A stretch of 64,000 nucleotides of DNA from Flavobacterium sp. (GTDB taxonomy: Bacteria > Bacteroidota > Bacteroidia > Flavobacteriales > Flavobacteriaceae). Where the stretch lies: assembly GCF_039595935.1 (NCBI RefSeq), contig NZ_JBCNKR010000006.1:2886001-2950000 (forward strand), given 5' to 3'. Both the position numbers and the translations under genes were made by a program. Position 1 is the stretch's first letter; every line of letters starts with the position of its first letter. Of the stretch, positions 24,579 to 33,199 are shown one piece after another. The notes beneath the pieces were generated by a model. The model did no database searches. It was not told where the DNA came from and saw only the letters and a program-made list of their open reading frames with translations.

Positions 24579-25525
24579 TTCAGGTTAATGTTTTTTGAAG
24601 TGTAAATTTTATTGTTGTCGTCTATGATGATGCAGTAGAGATCTGGTATCTGATCTATTAAAAACAGACCGGCTTTAATGCCCATAACCGCTATTGGAGT
24701 TGCCATTGCATCCGCAAATTCTGCATTTGAAGCTATGATGGTCACACTTTTTATTCCGCTTATCGGCAGTCCTGTTTTCGGGTCAATAGTATGAGAATAC
24801 TTTTTGCCGTTAATTATTGCGAACTTTTCATAATTTCCAGAGGTTGCCACTGCCTTATTGGAGATTTCCATATAGGAGAATGCTGCGTTTGGCGAATCGG
24901 GATCTGCCACGCCGATGGTCCATTTCCGGCCGTCTGGCTGCAGTCCCCAGGCCGAAAGATCTCCGCTTGCATTAATAATCCCGCTCTGGACATTATTTTT
25001 AAGCAGTACTTTTTTTGCCATTTCGGCGGCATAACCTTTTCCGATACCTCCAAAACCAATCCGCATTCCTTTTTCTTTCAAGAATACAGTTGTATTTTCT
25101 TTGTCCAGAATTATGTTTCTGTAATCAATAAGATGCACCATCTTTTTTGCTGTAAGCGCATCAGGAAGGCTGGTCATTGTTTTATCAAAATTCCAAAGAC
25201 TTTTGTCGATGCTTCCGTAAGAAATATCAAATGCACCTTGTGTAATTCTAGAAATCCCTATCGATCTTTCGATAAGATTAAAAACTTCCAGATCTACTTT
25301 GACAGGCTTAATTCCAGCATTTTGATTGATCAGATTGGTCTGGCTGTCTTCTTTGTAAGTAGTCAGAAGTTTTTCAATCCGCTTGATTTCTTCAATGGCC
25401 AGGCTGATATTCTCATTTCCTGTTTTCTCATTATGGGCGACAACCGTAATGGTAAAGTTGTTGCCCATGAGTTTTAGGGACTCGGAATATTTTTGATTTT
25501 CAGATATGTTATTTTCGGCTCTCAC
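24575..25525 (-). CDS. apbE: FAD:protein FMN transferase (ApbE)
   Basis: The 316-residue protein matches ApbE: LMGNNFTITVVAHNE at the start of the domain, IDKSLWNFDK, RIGFGGIGKGYAAEMAKKVLL, GIINASGDLSAWG and the late HTIDPKTGLPISGIKSVTIIA metal/flavin motif with FADAMATPIAVMG. ApbE attaches FMN from FAD to Ser or Thr of exported proteins. No signal peptide is obvious at the chosen start, which overlaps the thioredoxin gene by 17 bp; an alternative start is unlikely to add one. Target is probably the adjacent DUF4266 protein. Confidence 0.94.
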   Translation of the reverse strand: MRAENNISENQKYSESLKLMGNNFTITVVAHNEKTGNENISLAIEEIKRIEKLLTTYKEDSQTNLINQNAGIKPVKVDLEVFNLIERSIGISRITQGAFDISYGSIDKSLWNFDKTMTSLPDALTAKKMVHLIDYRNIILDKENTTVFLKEKGMRIGFGGIGKGYAAEMAKKVLLKNNVQSGIINASGDLSAWGLQPDGRKWTIGVADPDSPNAAFSYMEISNKAVATSGNYEKFAIINGKKYSHTIDPKTGLPISGIKSVTIIASNAEFADAMATPIAVMGIKAGLFLIDQIPDLYCIIIDDNNKIYTSKNINLK

Positions 25526-25943
25526 AGATCGCTTTTATTTCGGCTGTCCACTCATCAGGAGTCTTTTCTGGTTTTCCATGCCAGGTTTTGATTACTTTGC
25601 CATCTGCGTCCAGAAGAAGCGTAAGAGGAAAACTTCCTTCCTTATTATAAATTTCGGCTAAATCCTCGTTTCGCTTTACTTGCTCCGGAGTTCCAATATT
25701 TTTCTTTTTTCTGGGAAAATCAGCATTGACCAATACTAAATTTTCATTTGCCATAGCAGTAAAAACTGCGCTTTCCAGATAGTCCCTTCTCGTCAAGATA
25801 CAAGGCCCGCACCAGTCAGAACCCGAGAAATTCAAGAGGATTAATTTGTGTTTTTCTTTTGCAGTTTTTTTTGCATTATTAAAATCAGGTTCCCAGTTTA
25901 TGGAAAGCGCTGCTAATAACAGAAACAACGTGATTAGTTTCAT
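25509..25943 (-). CDS. Thioredoxin-family periplasmic protein
   Basis: The 144-residue protein has a short N-terminal hydrophobic signal (MKLITLFLLLAALS) and a thioredoxin fold with active site SDWCGPC (Cys45, Cys48), followed by SFPLTLLLDADGKV containing the cis-Pro. It resembles the DUF255/thioredoxin_7-like group that begins with a DFNNAKKTAKEKHKLILLNFSG stretch. First gene of the thioredoxin-apbE-DUF4266-DUF3570 operon, it could keep the DUF4266 cysteines reduced. Confidence 0.92.
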   Translation of the reverse strand: MKLITLFLLLAALSINWEPDFNNAKKTAKEKHKLILLNFSGSDWCGPCILTRRDYLESAVFTAMANENLVLVNADFPRKKKNIGTPEQVKRNEDLAEIYNKEGSFPLTLLLDADGKVIKTWHGKPEKTPDEWTAEIKAICESRK

Positions 25944-26051
25944 CTGACGGATTTGTTTTTAGATATATACGAAATAACGAATAGTTGGCGATCTTATTTT
26001 TTTTGCTCGCTTAAGATTGGATTAATTTTCAGGGCAGATATCATTTGTTTT

Positions 26052-26741
26052 TTAAGCAGTCTGAACTCCAAAAACATATCCGACTAGTGCCGAAGCCGCC
26101 ATTGCAAAAGTCCCCCAAATGCAAATGCGCAAAACAGCTTTCCAGATATTAGACCCGCCCGCTTTGGCGGCCATTATTCCAGAAAAAGCCAAAAAGAGTA
26201 TTGAAAAGCCATATTGATAGAAAATCATTTCATTTATTGGAGCGAAAATGGCCACTAAAAGCGGAAGCACACCTCCAACAATAAAGGATACTGCCGATGC
26301 CAGGGCAGCAGTAAGGGGATTGGCCTGCGTGATTTCATTAATTCCCAGTTCATCCCTCGCGTGTGCTTCAAGGGCATCATGGGCCATAAGTTCAGAAGCT
26401 ACCTGCCTGGCTAATTTTTCATTTAATCCTCTTCGGATATAAATTTCTGTTAATTCTTCAAGTTCCTCTTTCGGCATATTTTGAAGCGCCATTTTTTCTC
26501 TTTCCAAATCAGCTGATTCAACATCAGATTGGGAACTTACGGATACATATTCGCCTGCTGCCATAGAAAGGGCACCGGCTACCACTCCGGCAACAGCCGC
26601 CAATAATATGGGCTCTCTGGTCACGCTTGCCGCTGCAACGCCGATAACCAGGCTTGTGGTGGAAAGAATTCCGTCATTTGCTCCCAGTACGGCAGCCCTA
26701 AGCCATCCGCTTCTATTGATGTAATGAATTTCAGTCTCCAT
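26052..26741 (-). CDS. VIT1/CCC1-family iron or manganese transporter
   Basis: The 229-residue membrane protein begins with HYINRSGWLRAAVLGANDGILSTTSLVIGVAAA, the conserved first helix of the VIT/CCC1 family, followed by AGALSMAAGEYVSVSSQSDVE (metal-binding helix), a cytoplasmic helical segment with repeated Glu residues and three further membrane helices. These proteins export Fe(II) or Mn(II) from the cytosol (or into compartments in eukaryotes). Its 5' end overlaps the stop of the upstream hypothetical gene by 11 bp. Confidence 0.93.
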   Translation of the reverse strand: METEIHYINRSGWLRAAVLGANDGILSTTSLVIGVAAASVTREPILLAAVAGVVAGALSMAAGEYVSVSSQSDVESADLEREKMALQNMPKEELEELTEIYIRRGLNEKLARQVASELMAHDALEAHARDELGINEITQANPLTAALASAVSFIVGGVLPLLVAIFAPINEMIFYQYGFSILFLAFSGIMAAKAGGSNIWKAVLRICIWGTFAMAASALVGYVFGVQTA

Positions 26742-27126
26742 CTTTTTTTTTCATTAGTTTTACCCAGTCTCGATTTTCAGCGGTTTTAGGAACGCCTCCA
26801 AAATTGCTTCTCAGCAATTCCCTTATTTGAAATTGTGTTTTATTGCGCGTGCTGTTTTTCCATTCATTGAAATCATAAATGCGAATCCGGTCTGAATTGG
26901 TATTTATGACAAAAGAAATCCGCAATATGGAGTATTTATATTTCTTTATTTCTTCCAAAATGCCACGGCTGGGAACCACAACGAGAATTGTCTCCCAATT
27001 CAGGTAATCTTTAGGCGTGTCCTCCCTTTCAAGGAGCCCGAGAGATTCAAACAGCGCCGTTATTTTCTGGTCGTTTAATCGGCTGATTTTTTTATCTATT
27101 GCTGCAAGAGCGTTGTTCAGATCCAT
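26731..27126 (-). CDS. Hypothetical protein upstream of VIT transporter
   Basis: I do not recognise this family. From the ATG at 27124-27126 the protein has 131 residues (an earlier in-frame ATG at 27150 would add eight). It is soluble, with LNNALAAIDKKISRLNDQKITALFESLGLL at the N terminus, a central beta-rich TILVVVPSRG and SILRISFVIN segment, and a basic C terminus. Translational overlap with the VIT gene suggests a coupled role in metal handling, but nothing in the sequence shows it. Confidence 0.7.
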   Translation of the reverse strand: MDLNNALAAIDKKISRLNDQKITALFESLGLLEREDTPKDYLNWETILVVVPSRGILEEIKKYKYSILRISFVINTNSDRIRIYDFNEWKNSTRNKTQFQIRELLRSNFGGVPKTAENRDWVKLMKKKDGD

Positions 27127-27150
27127 TTTTTCAATTCCTTCACTGCTCAT

Positions 27151-27746
27151 TATTAGCTGTAATTTTAAATAAAATTACTTCAAAATGTCCAAGCTTGTCA
27201 CGCTTCGGACAATAGAATGATTCTAAATTTATAGAATTTATTATCAAAGGCATTTAATCCTTAAGTTAGCTTATGATTTCGGCCAGCAAATGACTGTTTG
27301 TTTTTTTTATTGGAAATTAGTTAACATAATAGTTTTTTATGTATACCCGAAATACGCAATTGGCCCAATCTAAATAGGCACTTGATGTTGCAAAATTCTT
27401 TTACTCGGGAAATTATCTTAGACCGTAATGCCCTTTGTATCTTATTTTTTCCAGAAAAGAGCATAAGAATTGGCAGGATGACATTTACAATGCCATGTGA
27501 TTTTTGCTTTTGCTTTTGGATGAGAATTATAATATTCTAATTTGACTGGACCCAATTAAACAATTATCATAAAACTATTCAAATCAAAATTAGATGATGA
27601 TTGTAGAACTATTTATTTATACTATCGAGTTCAATAACAGAAAAGTTATTGTGTTTTGTATTCTTATGAATAAGTGTTTTGACTTTCAAAAAATGAAAAA
27701 TTCCAGTCCTAAGATAATTAATTAGATTTATTTTGTTTAATATTTT
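27151..27746. other. 600-bp A+T-rich intergenic region
   Basis: I find no gene, hairpin with a T tract, or repeat shared with other parts of the window. It separates two divergent operons and contains stop codons in all frames. Confidence 0.6.
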
Positions 27747-27776
27747 TTGATAAAAGTTAAACAATTATTACCTTTA
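27747..27776 (+). promoter_or_regulatory. Bacteroidota-type promoter of the SDR/DUF2867 operon
   Basis: TTTTTTG (TTG at 27747-27749), a 19-nt spacer and TACCTTTA (27769-27776, 7 of 8 bases of TAnnTTTG) lie upstream of ATG 27814. Spacing and sequence fit the sigma-A promoters of Flavobacterium. Confidence 0.6.
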
Positions 27777-27813
27777 AGCTGTCAGTAAAAACCTTTAATT
27801 TAAATTTTTAAAA

Positions 27814-28497
27814 ATGGAAAAAGTATTAATTATTGGAGGCAGTAAAGGAATTGGCAGTGCAATAGTATCGCACCAATTAGAAAATAAGCAGGTTTATAAC
27901 ATCAGCAGGAGTGCTCCTGAAATTTCTAATCTTAATTTAATCCATTATACGGCAGACGTTTTGAAAGATAATCTACCCGAAATTGAAAGTATAGATTCGC
28001 TTATTTATTGTCCGGGATCTATAAACCTGAAACCTATTTTAAGTTTAAATGCTGATGATTTTAGAAATGATTTTGAAATTAACGTTATTGGCGCCGTAAA
28101 AGTGATACAGCATTATCTTCCCGCTTTAAAAAAAGCAACAAATCCGTCAATTGTTCTTTTTAGTACTGTTGCAGTAAAACTGGGAATGCCTTTTCACGCC
28201 AGTATTGCCGCTGCAAAGGGAGGGGTAGAAGGTCTTGTTAAATCATTAGGAGCAGAGCTGGCTCCTACAATTCGTATTAATGCTATTGCGCCTACGATTA
28301 CCGAAACTTCGTTGTCTGCTTCTATTTTGAGAAATGACCGCATGAAAGAGAATATGGCTGAGCGTCATCCACTAAAAAGCTATTTGAAACCTCAGGAAGC
28401 AGCACAGATGGCAGATTATCTCATTTCGAAAGCCGCCGGATCAATTTCGGGCCAGATTTTTCAAATGGATTATGGACTGGTGAGTTTTAAATTATAA
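27814..28497 (+). CDS. Short-chain dehydrogenase/reductase lacking the usual Tyr
   Basis: The 227-residue SDR has the NAD(P)-binding glycine motif GGSKGIGSAIV, LIYCPGSINLKP and NAIAPTITETSLSAS. At the catalytic site the expected Tyr-x-x-x-Lys reads Ile-Ala-Ala-Ala-Lys (FHASIAAAKGGVEG), so the catalytic Tyr is missing while Lys stays. A branch of the family with this HASIAAAK form seems to exist, so this is not necessarily decay. It is followed after 10 bp by the DUF2867-type gene, probably one operon. Confidence 0.9.
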   Translation: MEKVLIIGGSKGIGSAIVSHQLENKQVYNISRSAPEISNLNLIHYTADVLKDNLPEIESIDSLIYCPGSINLKPILSLNADDFRNDFEINVIGAVKVIQHYLPALKKATNPSIVLFSTVAVKLGMPFHASIAAAKGGVEGLVKSLGAELAPTIRINAIAPTITETSLSASILRNDRMKENMAERHPLKSYLKPQEAAQMADYLISKAAGSISGQIFQMDYGLVSFKL

Positions 28498-28507
28498 TTT
28501 TTAAGAA

Positions 28508-29935
28508 ATGAAAATTCTACTAACCGGTGCAACAGGATATATTGGCAAAAGACTTCTGCCTTTGCTTCTTGAACAAGGGCACGAAGTAATATGCTGTGTA
28601 CGGGATAAAAGTAGATTTTATTACGGAGGAAAATACAGGCAAAATATACAGCTCATTGAAGTTGATTTTTTGGATCAGCAGAGTACAGAGAAAATTCCTG
28701 CTGATATTAATGCTGCTTATTATCTAATTCATTCCATGTCAGGAGCTTCAAATTACGATGAACTCGAAAGTATTTCGGCGGTTAATTTCAGAGAAAAAAT
28801 TAACAAGACCAGCGCAGAACAGATTATTTATTTAAGTGGTATTGTAAATGAAAAGTCATTGTCTAAGCATTTGTCATCCCGAAAAGCAGTCGAGGAAATT
28901 CTAAAAAAAGGAACCACACCTGTTACGGCCCTCAGAGCAGGAATAATTGTGGGATCTGGCAGTGCCTCTTTTGAAATTATGCTGGATTTAATTAATAAAC
29001 TGCCGGTTATGGTTACTCCAAAATGGCTTAACACCAAATGCCAGCCTATTGGTATTGCTGATGTTTTAGAGTTTTTAATGAAAGCCTTGCTGAATCCTAA
29101 AACATATAGTCAAAGTTTTGATATTGGCGGACCGGATATACTTTCTTATAAAGAAATGCTCTTAAAACTGGCTGAGGTTAAAAAACTCAAAAGATTCATT
29201 TTTACCTTACCTGTAATGACGCCAAAATTATCTTCGTACTGGCTGTATTTCATAACCTCTACTTCTTTTAAACTTGCATCAGCTTTAGTAAGCAGTATGA
29301 AAGTAGAAGTGGTCTGCAGGGATAATAGAATAAATGATTTATTGGATATTAGACCTATAAGATATCAGCAGGCGCTGCAAAACGCATTGATAAAAATTGA
29401 TGAAGATGCTGTAGCTTCCAGCTGGAAGGATTCGCAAATCAGCGGGCGGTTTAAAGGAAGCGTAGGATATTATCTAAAAGTGCCTAAAAAAGATTGTTTT
29501 ATTGACAGAAGAAAAAGAAAAATTAAAGACCGGGACGCAGTTATCGCAAAAATCTGGTCAATTGGCGGAGAGACTGGCTGGTATTATGCAGACTGGTTAT
29601 GGAGCCTTCGGGGTTTTATAGACAAAATTTTTGGAGGTGTAGGAGTAAGACGAGGCAGAACAAACAGACATGATATTCATGCTGGAGATGTACTTGACTT
29701 TTGGCGTGTTGTTTATGCTGATAAAGAGCAGGGAAAACTAATTCTGTTTGCCGAAATGATATTGCCCGGTGATGCCTGGCTGGAATTTAAAATTTTTAAC
29801 GATACTTTATATCAGGCTGCAACCTTCAGGCCAAAAGGGATTGCGGGAAAGCTGTACTGGTATGCTGTGCTGCCTTTTCATGGTTTTATTTTTAACGGCA
29901 TGATTAATAAATTAACAGATCAGCACCTGAAATAA
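28508..29935 (+). CDS. NAD(P)-binding SDR-type protein with C-terminal DUF2867
   Basis: The 475-residue protein joins an atypical SDR/NmrA-like Rossmann domain (GATGYIGKRLLPLLLEQGHEV, residues 5-25; YLIHSMSG; ALRAGIIVGSGSASFEI) with a C-terminal DUF2867 domain (about 325-470: WSIGGETGWYYADWLW, GVRRGRTN, DVLDFWRV, WLEFKI, FHGFIFNGM). This is the standard two-domain form. The cofactor is probably NADP(H); the substrate is unknown. It is the second gene after the SDR lacking Tyr, and the pair may act on the same substrate. Confidence 0.9.
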   Translation: MKILLTGATGYIGKRLLPLLLEQGHEVICCVRDKSRFYYGGKYRQNIQLIEVDFLDQQSTEKIPADINAAYYLIHSMSGASNYDELESISAVNFREKINKTSAEQIIYLSGIVNEKSLSKHLSSRKAVEEILKKGTTPVTALRAGIIVGSGSASFEIMLDLINKLPVMVTPKWLNTKCQPIGIADVLEFLMKALLNPKTYSQSFDIGGPDILSYKEMLLKLAEVKKLKRFIFTLPVMTPKLSSYWLYFITSTSFKLASALVSSMKVEVVCRDNRINDLLDIRPIRYQQALQNALIKIDEDAVASSWKDSQISGRFKGSVGYYLKVPKKDCFIDRRKRKIKDRDAVIAKIWSIGGETGWYYADWLWSLRGFIDKIFGGVGVRRGRTNRHDIHAGDVLDFWRVVYADKEQGKLILFAEMILPGDAWLEFKIFNDTLYQAATFRPKGIAGKLYWYAVLPFHGFIFNGMINKLTDQHLK

Positions 29936-29986
29936 GATAAATAAATAATTTAAAAGTGTCTTTAAGTTCCTTTTTTCTGACAGTAT

Positions 29987-30745
29987 TTAAAAACTTTTTG
30001 CCAATGAAATTCTAAAATATTGACCATCATAAGAAGGCATCAGGAAGAAAGTAGTTTTATTTTCAGATTTATGAAACAGTTTTCTGGTTATGTATGGATT
30101 TAGCCAGTACGCTGCTTTAGTGCTTAGTATACCGATTCCGGCTCCTGCAGCAACATCGGTTAGCCAGTGCCGGTTATTGTACATTCTAAAAATTCCTGTT
30201 CCTGCAGCAACAGCATATCCGGCAATACCATACCAAACAGATTTATCTTTATATTCCTGATATAAAAATTCAGCTCCAGCAAAAGCAATTGCGGTATGTC
30301 CCGAGGGAAAAGAATCATTTGAAGTTCCGTCCGGTCTTTCAACATTTGTAATCGATTTTAAGCCAAAAACGGTTACGACCGTAAAAATTGTAGAAGTTGC
30401 TAAAATTACAGAACGGTCTCTGAGATTGTTCTTGCCTTCAACACCAAAAGCATTCAGCGCATATACAGAAACAGCAGGCGCATATCGGGAGAAATCATCT
30501 ATTGTTACTTTACGGTCGATGTTTTCGGTTAATTCTTCGCGAATCTGAAAATTGAAACTTTTTATCTGGCCGCTTTCCATTCCCCAAAAACCATATCCAA
30601 TCAGAATTCCAGGAATTATGAGCTGCTTATAGCTGAATTTTATGTTTTGCACCGTATCAGGTTGAATACTATCACTAACCTGATTTTGAGCACAGATATA
30701 ATGTGAAAGCATTAGCGCAACTAAAATCATATGCAGTTTTCTCAT
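29987..30745 (-). CDS. PAP2-family phosphatase
   Basis: The 252-residue membrane protein shows the three PAP2 motifs: K-x6-RP (KSITNVERP), PSGH (DSFPSGHTAIA) and R-x5-H-x3-D (RMYNNRHWLTDV). It has a signal peptide (ICAQ) followed by a segment IPGILIGYGFWGMESG typical of Bacteroidota lipid-A or undecaprenyl-type PAP2 phosphatases. It dephosphorylates lipid phosphates at the periplasmic face; the exact substrate is not determinable. Confidence 0.93.
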   Translation of the reverse strand: MRKLHMILVALMLSHYICAQNQVSDSIQPDTVQNIKFSYKQLIIPGILIGYGFWGMESGQIKSFNFQIREELTENIDRKVTIDDFSRYAPAVSVYALNAFGVEGKNNLRDRSVILATSTIFTVVTVFGLKSITNVERPDGTSNDSFPSGHTAIAFAGAEFLYQEYKDKSVWYGIAGYAVAAGTGIFRMYNNRHWLTDVAAGAGIGILSTKAAYWLNPYITRKLFHKSENKTTFFLMPSYDGQYFRISLAKSF

Positions 30746-30986
30746 TGTCTGATTTATAAGTGAAACTAAATATAAGTATAAATATCGAAAAAAAAACTTT
30801 TTTTAATCTATTAAAAAGTATAGTATATAAATCAATATGTATTTAGTTTTATTAATTATAACTATTTGAACTGTAGTGATTTAAAAATGTTAAAGTTTTA
30901 ATTTTGTTTAATTTTTTTTAATTTTTTTTATAGCTTTTTTAAACAAAAAATAATTGACTTCGTATGACAAATCAAAAAAAAATATT

Positions 30987-31135
30987 ATGAAAATGATCAA
31001 ATTTAAATTAATTGCTTTTTTCAGTATTTCATGCAGTAATGATGATGATAATTAATCTCAAGAACCTCAGGCGGTAGTGTCTGTTGCTAAAACAAATTGT
31101 AATCTCAGCTCTTTGGTTGCTGTTTTGGATTTGTA
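30987..31135 (+). pseudogene. Decayed lipoprotein gene 5' fragment
   Basis: ATG 30987 opens MKMIKFKLIAFFSISCSNDDDN, a lipoprotein signal peptide with a short Asp-rich start, then an in-frame stop. The frame continues as SQEPQAVVSVAKTNCNLSSL up to a stop around 31133-31135, where repeat B begins. Only the first part of a lipoprotein remains; the rest was probably lost when the repeat arrived. Confidence 0.55.
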
Positions 31136-31196
31136 AGATAATTATTTTGAATTTTCATTTCTAAGCGGTTTGTATGTATCGTAGGGGCTAAACGTT
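31127..31196. repeat. Interspersed repeat B, copy 2
   Basis: Contains TTGTAAGATAATTATTTTG and AAGCGGTTTGTATGTATCG, nearly identical to 22877-22945 over 70 bp. It abuts the decayed lipoprotein fragment. Bases 31197-31528 contain no gene; a TATATTTG at 31340-31347 could be a -7 promoter element for the acetyltransferase gene. Confidence 0.65.
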
Positions 31197-31528
31197 ATAA
31201 AATGCTAAACGATGTGATTTTAATTTATAAATAAGGTTTAAATCTAATTATACAATGCGTTATTAAAATAAAATATTTAGATCGGTTAATGCAAAATTAA
31301 ATAGAAGGTATGGTATTATTCAGGACAAAATAAGATCATTATATTTGCTAATTTTTGGTGTGAGAATATTTATGTAACTCATTACATCTTGTTTACTGAA
31401 GTAAATATTTATTTTTCTTTCATTGTGAATAAAATAAAATGGAACAATACAAAAACTCAACAGATCAGTAAAAGAATAAACAAGTAATTATATTTTTATA
31501 AAAATCAAGATTAAAAACTTTTATTAGC

Positions 31529-32056
31529 ATGACGCAAAAAACTATTTACAAAATTTGTTCAGAAGATGATATTCCTCAGATTTTGAAAATATATAGACAG
31601 TCATATGTGGAGCATTATACCTATTTATGGACTGATAATGGTGAAAATTATATGAATATGAGTTTCACAAAAGAAAAAATATTCTCTGAAATGAATGATA
31701 ACAATACTCGATTCTTTCTTATTTATAGTGAGAAATTACCAGTGGGTGTACTCAAAATCAATGATAGTAAATCTTTTAACGGAGCAATAAATAATGATAG
31801 TTTAGAAATTGAGAGATTATATTTTTTAAAAGAGGCTGCAGGAAAAGGTTTAGGAAAGTCTACTCTTGAAATGGTTTTAGAGCTAGCGGCTTCCGAAAAG
31901 AAAAAAAATATCTGGCTGAAAGCAATGAAGACTGCAGATGCAGTAAAGTTTTATCAAAAACAAGACTTCTTAACCATTGGAGAAGCAGATTTGTCTTATC
32001 CTTTTTTGAAAGATGAATTTAAAAGAATGGTTATTATGAAGCGAGATGTAAAGTAA
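31529..32056 (+). CDS. GNAT-family N-acetyltransferase
   Basis: The 175-residue protein has the GNAT core: the VGVLKINDS strand, IERLYFLKEAAGKGLGKSTLEMVLELA (acetyl-CoA-binding Gly-x-Gly loop within AAGKGLGK), and KNIWLKAMKTADAVKFYQKQDF. The family transfers acetyl from acetyl-CoA to amines on small molecules or proteins. It stands alone between a long intergenic region and a convergent AraC gene. Substrate unknown. Confidence 0.92.
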   Translation: MTQKTIYKICSEDDIPQILKIYRQSYVEHYTYLWTDNGENYMNMSFTKEKIFSEMNDNNTRFFLIYSEKLPVGVLKINDSKSFNGAINNDSLEIERLYFLKEAAGKGLGKSTLEMVLELAASEKKKNIWLKAMKTADAVKFYQKQDFLTIGEADLSYPFLKDEFKRMVIMKRDVK

Positions 32057-32241
32057 CATTCATGAAGTGAAGTTTGCAGAACTTAATCTATAATATAGTA
32101 TGCACCCGCCTTGATAATAGTTCAGCATTAAACAATATGGATAATGTTATTTTTATCAATTACTATAAAATTTATTTTATTCTATTATATAATTGGAAAT
32201 ACTTTTTCTCTGCTAATTTGAATACCTATTATAAAAAATCT

Positions 32242-33156
32242 CTAATTCAATGACTGGCGATATTCCAGAGGCGTAAAACCTGTCTTCTTCTTAAATAATT
32301 TGCTAAACGACTGGGGATATTCAAAACCTAATTCATAGGCAATCTCAGTAGCAGTCATGTTTGTTGAGGCCAGAATCTCTTTCGCTTTTTCAATTAGTTT
32401 TTCATGAATATGCTGCTGCGTACTTTGACCTGTTAGACTTCGCAGCATATCAGCAAGATAATTAGCTGACATATTTAATGCACTTGAAAAGTATTGAACT
32501 GAAGGAATACCTTTTAAGGAAAGATTTTCGCTCTGAAAATAGTCTGATAAAAGCTTTTCAAAGCTTATTAGAAGGTCGCTGTTTGCTGCTTTACGTGTTA
32601 TAAACTGTCGATTATAAAATCGATTGCAGTAGTTCAGCAGCATTTCAATTTGTGAAATAAGTATATCCTGACTGTAAATGTCTATGCGTGAACTGTATTC
32701 TTTACGAATAGTGTTCATTACATCTTCTATAGTAATTGATTCTGTTTCGGATAAATGTAAAGCTTCATTTATTGCATATGAAAAAAAGCCAAACTGAGCA
32801 ATTTTCACTGATAGTGGATAGGTTCTTATGAAATCGGGATGTATCAGCAGTGTCCAGCCTTGTAAATTTACATTGTCGGCCAGTTGAGAAACAATTACCT
32901 GATTAGGTCCATGAAACACCATTGCCCCTTCCTGAAAATCATAGTAATGCTGTCCATATTTCATTGTACCTTCGTAATGTATTTTCCTGCTAATTGTATA
33001 GAATTCATAGGTTTTACTTTTAAGCCTTTCGTCAGTTAAATTTTTAATATCTTCATGGTTGATCAAACTAATCAAAGGATGCTGTGGTTTTCCAATACCT
33101 AACAAGGCATGATATTCTGATATTGATTTTATATTATAAGGCTTTTCCGTTTTCAT
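32242..33156 (-). CDS. AraC-family transcriptional regulator
   Basis: The 304-residue protein has an N-terminal cupin-like sensing region and a C-terminal double helix-turn-helix (about residues 205-302), including KEILASTNMTATEIAYELGFEYPQSFSKLFKKKTGFTPLEYRQ. It lies 43 bp after an SDR gene on the same strand and probably controls the SDR/hydrolase group. A paralogue of similar architecture is at 59154-60038. Confidence 0.92.
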   Translation of the reverse strand: MKTEKPYNIKSISEYHALLGIGKPQHPLISLINHEDIKNLTDERLKSKTYEFYTISRKIHYEGTMKYGQHYYDFQEGAMVFHGPNQVIVSQLADNVNLQGWTLLIHPDFIRTYPLSVKIAQFGFFSYAINEALHLSETESITIEDVMNTIRKEYSSRIDIYSQDILISQIEMLLNYCNRFYNRQFITRKAANSDLLISFEKLLSDYFQSENLSLKGIPSVQYFSSALNMSANYLADMLRSLTGQSTQQHIHEKLIEKAKEILASTNMTATEIAYELGFEYPQSFSKLFKKKTGFTPLEYRQSLN

Positions 33157-33199
33157 ATTTTGAATGCTATTTGATAAAAATATTTTTTATATTGGGAAC

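Noticed and set aside
24791..25477. 228-codon plus-strand frame opposite apbE
   Set aside because: ApbE motifs on the minus strand are complete and the plus-strand product is Cys/Phe/His-rich without similarity.
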